A DNA stretch of 60,000 bases from contig MNCI01004501.1 of the NCBI GenBank assembly GCA_015680685.1, positions 784,843-844,842 of the forward strand, in the 5' to 3' direction. Positions within the stretch are counted from its first letter, which is position 1; the number at the start of each line of letters is the position of its first letter. This stretch comes from Gnetum montanum. Its lineage: Eukaryota > Streptophyta > Gnetopsida > Gnetales > Gnetaceae. The translations under genes and the position numbers were made by a program. Under the pieces are notes generated by a model. That model was not told where the DNA came from, did not search any database, and saw nothing but the letters and a program-made list of their open reading frames with translations. Positions 45,376-60,000 of this stretch are shown piece by piece.

Positions 45376-46980
45376 ATGGCCCACAAGAAGGTTGCAAAAT
45401 CTAAGGAATTACCTAGGAAAAGATCAAGAGCAAGTTCCAGTAGTGCTCCTAGCTTTTATATGCCTCATTTGAAAAGCACTAGTGCCCAACATAGGTTTGA
45501 GGTAACTCAAACCATGAACATCATTTTTGAGCATTCCTTATCATTTCATTTACATAGGCACTAGATTCTAATGAGCTATTTTCAAGTTCTAAATTGGGTT
45601 GAGTTTATTAGTGTGAATTTTCTGGTTCCTAAGATTTTGATTAGATAGTTCTATAGTAACATTGTAATTTTCAATGTTATTGTTGGGGCATTCACATCCA
45701 GGTTGGGGGTTTCGTTATTAAGGTGTCTCTCCAAGTTGTGAATGCACTTATTGGGATATCTTGTGTAGATGTGGTTCAAGTTACTATTCTATTAAAGATA
45801 TTTACACAACTGACATAATTCTTGTTACACATGATGAATTTTGTGATGCTCTGTTTAGAGAATCCATGTCTTTTGGGAGAGGTAGAATTGATAGAAACAA
45901 GATATCTCCTGATGCTTCCACCTTGTTCCTTATTATTTTGTACAATATAATTGTAAAAGGGGGAAGCTATAGTTATCTATTGCCATCCCAAGCTTTTGTT
46001 CTTTATTGTTTACTGATAGGACAATAATTAGACTTGGGGCATACTCTTTGCCGAGACATCTTGAGCTTGTACTCTAAGGAGAGAATCCTTGAATACCCCT
46101 ATCTCATCAGCTGGTTAATTTGTCAAAGAGATGTACCTATTCGATAGATGCCTTTGTTTAAAGGCAAGGGGAACCTTAGTGAGTATGTTGAGAAGAGGAG
46201 TCTTTTACATGTAGCTAAGGTTGGACAAAGAACCAGACCACCTCTAGCTCAAAAGAAGAAAAAGGAAGCATCATCATGTATGACCTCTCCTTAGCTAAGT
46301 AGGTTCAAATCTACTAGGGCCTAGCTCACATCATCCCTGAAGAAGCTCCTTGGACCATTTGCTCGTGGTATCGACTTGCTTGGGAGGAATCAGTATTACT
46401 TTTGTGAGAGAATGGATGTAGCTGGTGTAGCTCCTTCTTCAAATGGATAGTAGTTTGTGGAGTTCACTACTTCTCCTATCTTTGATAGTGAGGATGACAT
46501 TCCTACTCCACCAAGGCACTCTACAATAGCTAAACCTTCCTGTGCCTATGACTTTAGGATGAAGTCTGATCTTGAGCTTGATGCACCATCGACTCACATC
46601 CAAGGGGAGCATCATATTTCCACATAGCCTAAGCATCATGGTCACACACTTTTTGAGCATCATGTTTCATCTTCAGGTGACGCTTCTAGATCCTTTGGGT
46701 AGCAGGCCATAGAGAGCATCTTTGGAACCATCACTTGCTGGATTCTTACTAATGATACCTACCAAAGGAGGGGAGCTTTCTTGTCTTCTCATCAGATTCC
46801 AGCTTAGCTTGATGTTCTAGCTTCATCTTGGTTTCAAGTGAAGCTTCATTCATGATGAGGCCTTGTTCAGTAGATAGAGTCCTCAAATGAGGATGAGCAA
46901 CATTTGAGCAGTACCAACACCAACAGTGACAATGATGAGGAGGAGACTTATCGTCCATCTAGAGTAGCATTTCACTTAGA
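45376..46980 (+). pseudogene. Element G: second ORF in place of polymerase
   Basis: Starts MAHKKVAKSKELPRKRSRAS, basic and Ser-rich. With frameshifts it continues through a segment with FYSNIVIF and AFTSRLGVS (~45640-45720), which resembles the domain annotated as 'putative plant transposon protein' in plant LTR elements. Later frames are short and Ser/His-rich. No RT or integrase motif. It may be the additional ORF of SIRE-like elements, retained although pol is gone. Confidence 0.45.
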
Positions 46981-47493
46981 GTCAATGATGCAATTGAGGT
47001 TAGTGGTTAGATGTTTAGTTGTTCTCTCCCTATCCTTTGTTGATGTCCAAAAAGAGGGAGAAATTTGGGAGTTGTTGATGTTGATATTCACATATGTCTT
47101 TTGTGTTTTATGCACAGATGTGGTTTTTGTATACGATGTGGCAATTATATGGAGAGTTGTATTGTGAGATGTATGGACAACTATATGGACATATATATGA
47201 TATAGATTGATGGTGTTCCTTTTGGTCAGATGTATGAACAATTTTATGGATAGATATATGATATAGAATGATGATGTTCCTTTTGGTTATATTTTGTGTG
47301 GTGTAGTTTTGGAGATAGGTTTTACTCTTACATTGTAATATTTTCGATATTTGTGGCTTTGAACTGTCTTGAACCGTAGAGCCCTTATCCTAGCTTCTGG
47401 CTGCCATGTGATTTTATATGTCTGAACATGTTAATATTATTTTTAGTATATATTAGTTTATCATCCCACCCATTTTCTTAAGTTTTAGACATC

Positions 47494-47510
47494 ACCAAAA
47501 GGGAAGAGAT
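47494..47510 (+). other. Element G: polypurine tract
   Basis: CCAAAAGGGAAGAGAT directly before TGTTGAACC. Confidence 0.75.
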
Positions 47511-48652
47511 TGTTGAACCTTTGGTATGTTAAAACCTTAAGGAAAATGAAAAATAAGAATGTTTCTATGATTATTGTCTGTAGGACAAGAATAGTGGTAC
47601 CCACAAGAACCTACCAAACAAGAATCAAGACTCAAGTAAAGAAAGCTACAATGAGATGTCAAAATGAAGTCCATAAGGACTTGAGAGGGAGCAAGGACAA
47701 GGATGAAGACTATAGCAAAATGAAAAATTTTCCAAGATCAGGGATGAGCCATATCAACAAAAGGAAGCCTTGGGAAGCAAAGCATAATATCTAAGAAGAC
47801 ATCTATAGGAAGTAGAAGAGGTCTTGGCTGAGATACAATTCTTTAGAAAAAGATGTCTACATAAAACAATAGATGTATGCTATGAGAAGTAGACGTCTCC
47901 ATATAGATGTCTACCATGAAGTAGAGACATCTACTCAAAATGCAGGTTTGATGTAGAGAGATGTCCTAATCTCAAAGAAGACGTATCCAGTAATTGTTAG
48001 ATAGTCATTGCATGAATTTTGAGGTGATTTTGAAAACATTAAGGCTATAAGAAGATTCCATTCTCTTAGGGAATGAGCAAGTGTTGAATGCAAGCAAGTG
48101 TAAAAATCAAGTAATCATTGTGCATGTTATCTGTGTGCCTCATTATACTATCTTTTGTACTATTGTAAGAAGTCTATTGTGTTCTACTTGAAAGTGCAAG
48201 GACTAGCACATTACTTATATCCTTTCCTTGTAATTCTTGTTTCTCTTTTGTTGCCTTGTGGGGTTGATGTTCTTCTTGTGAGAAGGCATTGTCCTTGAGC
48301 TTGTCGACATGCTACAGGATTGAGTGTTTGTGTAGTGTCACAACACTTCAAACTAGAGCTTAAGTTGTAAAGGTTGTGGGATCCTAGAAACCACATTCTA
48401 AGCTTGTTGAGAGCTTATAGGATTAAGTGCATTCATGCCATTGAATCACTCTAGAGTGGAGGTTAGAGCTGTACAGGGTGTGATACCCTTCAAATCACAT
48501 TTTGAGAGGAACAAAGTCCAGAGGTATGTAAACAATCTACCCTCCAAGTGTGGACTACCCAAGTTGGGAAACCATGTTAAAATTGGTTGTGATCTTTGTG
48601 GCTAAACATTTAATTTAAGGAACTTATTCATCCCCTCCTTCTAAGTTCAACA
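47511..48652 (+). repeat. Element G: 3' LTR
   Basis: 1,142 bp, TGTTGAACC...GTTCAACA with intact inverted ends, alignable with 41846-42973 along its whole length, including the AGAYRTCT cluster at 47797-47990. Confidence 0.88.
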
Positions 48653-55854
<7,202 letters not shown>

Positions 55855-55876
55855 ATATGTAGGCCTCTTCTTTTTA
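55855..55876 (+). repeat. LINE target site duplication (left, 22 bp)
   Basis: Identical to 56678-56699; both contain GTAGGCCTCTTC. Confidence 0.9.
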
Positions 55877-56677
55877 GATTGCAATAGATGTACCAATGCC
55901 AGTCCCAAGCTAGAATAGGAAAGGAGGAGGGTTAGCATTAGGTTGGTAGCTAGTTGTAGAATCTTTTCAAATATGATGGATGAGTTCTTTTTAGTTTTTG
56001 CAAATGCTAGGACATTTTGTATAAGTGATGCACTATAGTCATAGGGCTATCCAAGGTAAAAAAATTTCCTCATTGCAAATAGTTTCAATACCTAGGAATA
56101 ATCCTCTAATCAGATGATGAAATTGATAAAGATATCAGAAATAGACTTGAAGTAGGATGGTTAAAATGAAGATAGGATAGTGCTATTCTATGTGATAAAA
56201 TAATGTTAATAAAATTAAAGGGGAAATTTTACAAGACAATAGTTGGGCTTGCTATCTTATATGATGCTAAATATTGGGCAACACAAAGGAGGCATGAATA
56301 ACACATTAGTGTGGCATAAATGCAAATGCTTTGATAGATTTTAAATGTTACTAGAAAAGATCAAATACATAATACAAACATTAGATAAAGAGTTGGAGTG
56401 TATCCTCTTTTAGATAATCTATAAGAATGACAACTTAGATGGTTTGGACATGTGCAAAGAAGATTAGATAATGAGCCTATAAGAAAATGTTGCTACATCA
56501 CTGTTCTAGGAAAGTCACTAAAAGAAAGACCAAAAAAGATATGGGAAAAAATGATCAAAGATTATTTAAAGAAACTACAAACAAACAAAGATCTAGCTCT
56601 TCATAAAGGTGAATGGTGAAAAAGAACTCATGTAGTTGCCCGCATTTTGTTGGGACAAGACTAGGGTGATGATGATG
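55877..56677 (+). mobile_element. Internally deleted LINE (RTE-like)
   Basis: About 800 bp between perfect 22-bp duplications. The left 80 bp (GCCAGTCCCAAGC..., GGAAAGGAGGAGGGTTAG) looks like the 5' leader of plant RTE-type LINEs. From ~56072 the frame encodes the end of the LINE polyprotein: FQYLGI, a GWLK block, LKGKFYKTI, AKYWA, RWFGHVQRR and RPKKIWEKM. The 3' end is a short GATGATGATGAT tail. Endonuclease and the RT core are missing from the middle, so this is a short, mobilisable-looking deletion derivative rather than a simple 5' truncation. Confidence 0.8.
56072..56662 (+). pseudogene. LINE ORF C-terminus
   Basis: The frame from the thumb/connection part to the C-terminal domain of a plant RTE-like LINE, with several stops (e.g. 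in the MQML region). The RWFGHVQRRLDNEPIRK segment at ~56430-56480 is diagnostic. No catalytic YADD box is present. Confidence 0.8.
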
Positions 56678-56699
56678 ATATGTAGGCCTCTTCTTTTTA
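56678..56699 (+). repeat. LINE target site duplication (right, 22 bp)
   Basis: Perfect copy of 55855-55876. Confidence 0.9.
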
Positions 56700-58995
56700 T
56701 GTTACACTAAGTGAAATATTTTCATTACTAGTCCCTCCTAAACATTTCTTTTTCTCTAAAGAGGAATTTTCTTTAGATATTAAGAGTTTACTAAGATCTC
56801 TAGATTTAAAAGGATTATACTTATTAAAGAAGATTTTATTTGTACCTAATGAAAGCTACCATTATTTACTTTTTTAAAAAATGATTATATATTTTTCTCA
56901 CAAATTTGTTTTTTATTGAGAACAAGATAGATTCCAATAACATTGCCTTTACAATGATAATAGCTACAACATTCTCACAAACTAGAGTATGTAATTTTTA
57001 AGGAAAAAAATTGATTTAATTCTATCTTCTTCTACCATAAATTAATCTCTACAAAATAATGTATGCATTGCACACTATCTAGCAATGTTTTAAACTTTAT
57101 CTTTAGGATTGTGTCAATTGTATTAACAATTTTGCTTTCAAAACTTTTTAAAATAAGAGGAATATTTTCTAATTTAATCTAACAAAAAATTTCAAAGTAA
57201 TTTGAAGAATAACATTCAAAATCCACTTTTCATTCTTCAGTAATAAAAGTTTTATGTTGATTCATAAAAACTTTAAAATCCAATAATCTAAAAACCATTT
57301 TCAGAATTGGCTAGTTCAACAAACAAAAAAGATTCAAAAAAATAGTGGACATGCAAAACATTAATTTTATACTATTCAAAGATAGCTTGAATCACTCGTG
57401 TAAAACACTTATTTGAAAAAAATAAATCCAATAATTTGTAGAAATATATATTGTGAAGTGATATCTTTTAACAAAGATTCATATAAGTCATTAGATAAAA
57501 AAATCAAAAGTGTTTGAATTCTTCATAGTCTCAACAAATTGAGAGACATTAGTATTTTCTATCTTTAAATCATTCTTTTGACCATAATAACTTTTCAAGA
57601 AGCCAAAAATTTTTAACTATTATAATGGCATTCATATTAATATTTATTTTAATAACTACTTATTGGAGATTAGAATATTAGAATAATCTATTAAATAACT
57701 AAATTATTATAGTTGAAACATAGTTATTTGGAATTAAACTTGGGTCCAATACCATCCTTCCAACCCTCTAATTCGAATCAAACTTGTAAGTTTTCCTTAA
57801 AATTTTAAAAGTATTGAATAAATGAGATACATTATAAAATGTAAATAAAGCTTTAAAAATTTTATTAAGAAATAAAAACATTACATCAAATTCTACTCAT
57901 AATCGTAGAAATTTATATTTTGTTGAGATATATCTGTTAAACTAAAATAAAATAGTTTTTTAAAAAAAAGGTTTGTGAATTTTATTAACAAATTTACAAA
58001 GTAAAGTAAAATAAAGATCCAAAATCTAGCTCCAAGGTCACATTAACATAGGTTAAAGGACAAACCATCATCATAACATAAGACATAAATCAAGAAGAAT
58101 CAAGGTAAAATCCCATCTAAAATAATCCATAGAGCCAACAAATCGGGCTTAAAGTAAAGTGATGAAGTAACAAAAAGAAAATCAAAGTAGTACGGATTTA
58201 AAGAAAATGATCATCCTCATCCTTTTTTGGTAGTGGCATCTACTTAGGGATGATCATCTAGTTGGATTGCATCTAGATCATGTAGTTGTCTATAAAGTAT
58301 AAAGCATAGTTGTACAAAAGTAAGAAAATGAATTTCATGCTCCTTAAGTATCTTATATCCATTTTTCTTATCTAGTTATGCCTTAGTTACATTTTGTAGA
58401 ATTTTGAAATGTTTCACATCTCCCCCTTTGTTCAAGTGACTATTAACCCTCAACTAATTTGAGGTATTTTTGATTAAATCCTAGGAGGTGAAGTGTAACA
58501 ACTCCAACACACTATATGGGTAGATATGCATGTTGTTAAACATTTTTCTTGTATTCTTCAAGATTATTTCAAGTTGTTTGTTTGTCTCTTTCATTTCCCA
58601 TTCTAGTTGGTTGGTTTGGGGTGGCATCTATTACTAGTCCATGCCTCATCACATTTGAGTTTCTTTCACCTCTTAATAAGGCTTCACCTTTCATTATTCC
58701 TCCTCCTAGTATTCAGCCTATATGGGGCCCTAGTTTTAGTTGAGTTGTTCCTTTTTATGTTGTTATATGTGCAACACCTTGGTATTTTGGTATTTAGAAC
58801 TTTAGGTCTATGGTTTATTAAATATTGTTTATGCTTAGTTCTTAAATATGAGGTTGCATTTTAATTATAGCATATCTATATAATGAGGTACTCTAGCGTA
58901 TGCTTATACCTCTTCATTTCAAGCTTGTTGAGATTTGAACTTGAGATCTCTTGTGTTGGTTACTATGCATCTTTAGGTTTGAATGTGGGTCCTAG
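56700..58995. other. Gene-free AT-rich stretch
   Basis: No supported coding region or recognised repeat. Short plus frames at 58549-58864 are hydrophobic by composition only. Confidence 0.45.
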
Positions 58996-59272
58996 AACTT
59001 AGAAGGAGGGGGGTGTGGGGGGATGAATATGTTCCCCAAATCAAACCTTTATAAAACAAAGAACATACAAAAATTTACATGGTTCCCTAACTTGGGTACT
59101 CCACACTTGGAGGGTAAATCGCAAGCACAGCTTTGGACTTTGTTACTCTCAAATTGTGGTTGAAGAGTCCACACCTTATATAGTCTTTAAGTACCACTCT
59201 AGAGTGCTGTAGCACAACACCAATCACTCAACCTCACAAATTCTTGTTAGGCTTGGCAATGTGGTTTCAAGG
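58996..59272 (-). repeat. Element G-like LTR fragment (U5 end)
   Basis: On minus it reads like the 3' part of the G LTR: AACCACATT...GAGGTTGAGTG, a CACTCTAGAGTGG block, CCCTCCAAGTGTGGAGTACCCAAGTT, and the CATCCCC...CCTCCTTCTAAGTT terminus near 58996. Cut on the right by the LTR at 59273. Confidence 0.7.
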
Positions 59273-60000
59273 TGATGAGTGGTGAGGTACCCCTACACTC
59301 AACCATACGAATATGAGCATCTCACACGTGATCCGGTAGAACTCCAAGGACTAAGTGCTTATGTGTCTTATGGAACACTTAAGGTTAATCAATCGTTGTC
59401 TTCCCAGACTTACTTGTATTGTCACGGTTGTATGGTTAAGTAAGTCTAAGGTATATAATTTTTATGTGTTTTATCTTTTCATCGCCTATGCTAAGAGAGG
59501 AAAGGGTGAAGAGACTAAGTAACTAACTTTCACTAACTAAGCTTTAATCGTCCTAGCATCAGTATCCATTCCCACTTTCCGCACACACCCTGAACCAATG
59601 CAACGCTACTGGGATTACCAAACGCTATTTGTTACTGGATTACCAAGCATAGCACACGTGCTCGAAGCGGTCGTACTGAATGCACTTAACTAGGAGAGTT
59701 GAGGGTTGAGAGAGATTAATTATCTAAGAAAGTGTTTAAACATTTAACAATAATTTAAAGTCTTATTTAGCTTAGTCCATATGCTGTAAGGTTTATTAGA
59801 AAGTTCATCTTTATTACCATACACAATTATGTGCTTAGGTACAAATTGCTCAAATAAAGATCCGTTCACTTTGAGACTCCTACTGCGGGCACATGGAAAT
59901 TATTCTATCTCTGGAATGGTAAAACTACCAGAGTTTAGCTAAGGGTCTAGATCTAGATGATCTTACAAGGGAAAGCCACCTCTTATTTATAGACAAGGTG
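59273..60000 (-). repeat. B/C-family LTR (element I), running off the window
   Basis: Starts TGATGAGTGGTGAGGTACCCCTACACTC on plus and matches 7093-7888 and 15697-16476 throughout; the TATA end (TCTTATTTATAGA) is reached at 59980. No Asp primer site precedes 59273, so this is either a 3' LTR with its internal part to the right or a solo LTR. Confidence 0.85.

Larger units (their letters stand above)
41846..48652 (+). mobile_element. Element G: copia-type LTR retrotransposon with gag and extra ORF but no polymerase
   Basis: 5' LTR 41846-42973, iMet primer site, gag, a second ORF region, PPT, 3' LTR 47511-48652. Gag resembles SIRE/Maximus-type copia elements. No GAG-pre-integrase, integrase, YVDDM or RNase H motif is found in 44830-47490. 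No clear target duplication (catct versus attgt). Confidence 0.8.

Overview
The window looks like intergenic DNA from a large-genome land plant: AT-rich, almost free of intact genes, and filled with old, stop-riddled LTR retrotransposons that use plant-type primers (initiator-Met and Asp tRNA). A gymnosperm would fit, but I cannot assign a species. Nearly all coding signal is retroelement gag/pol debris. The one recognisable host-type coding region is a truncated, secreted fasciclin (FAS1) protein on the minus strand near 11 kb.

1-37.3 kb is one nested stack. The outermost element, EH, is a Ty3/gypsy element with protease, an RNase H-like domain ahead of RT, then RT, RNase H and integrase. 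It was split by element A, a Ty3/gypsy element with ~2.8 kb LTRs, an iMet primer site and a matching gataa duplication on both outer edges; EH's RNase H frame resumes across A. The 3' LTR of A holds element B (797-bp LTRs, Asp primer, gtggg duplication). The gag of B holds element C in the opposite orientation (accgc/actgc duplication), and the gag frame of B resumes across C. C holds a 3.57-kb insert X with a 10-bp direct repeat, which carries an EH-type LTR and the FAS1 fragment. The 5' halves of A and EH read on minus (27.3-37.3 kb) while their 3' halves read on plus (3.56-27.3 kb). About 23.8 kb has therefore been inverted, or the assembly is misjoined, with ends near 3,557 and 27,300-27,376. 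Element F, a relative of C, occupies 1-3,556.

37.3-55.9 kb has no genes. It contains dispersed palindrome-cored motifs, a tRNA-like sequence, and an inserted copia-type element G (41,846-48,652). G has both LTRs, gag and an extra ORF, but no detectable RT or integrase. An internally deleted LINE with 22-bp target duplications lies at 55.86-56.70 kb. The right end has a fragment of a G-like LTR cut by another B/C-family LTR that runs off the window.

Three themes repay attention. (i) The nest can be read exactly from duplications and rejoined frames. (ii) Elements B, C and G, and what remains of F, carry gag without polymerase and would depend on partners. (iii) Two unrelated families carry clustered short palindromes in their LTRs: GCGATATCGC just upstream of the TATA box in B/C, and AGACGTCT-like sites in G, where a second cluster sits ahead of its extra ORF.
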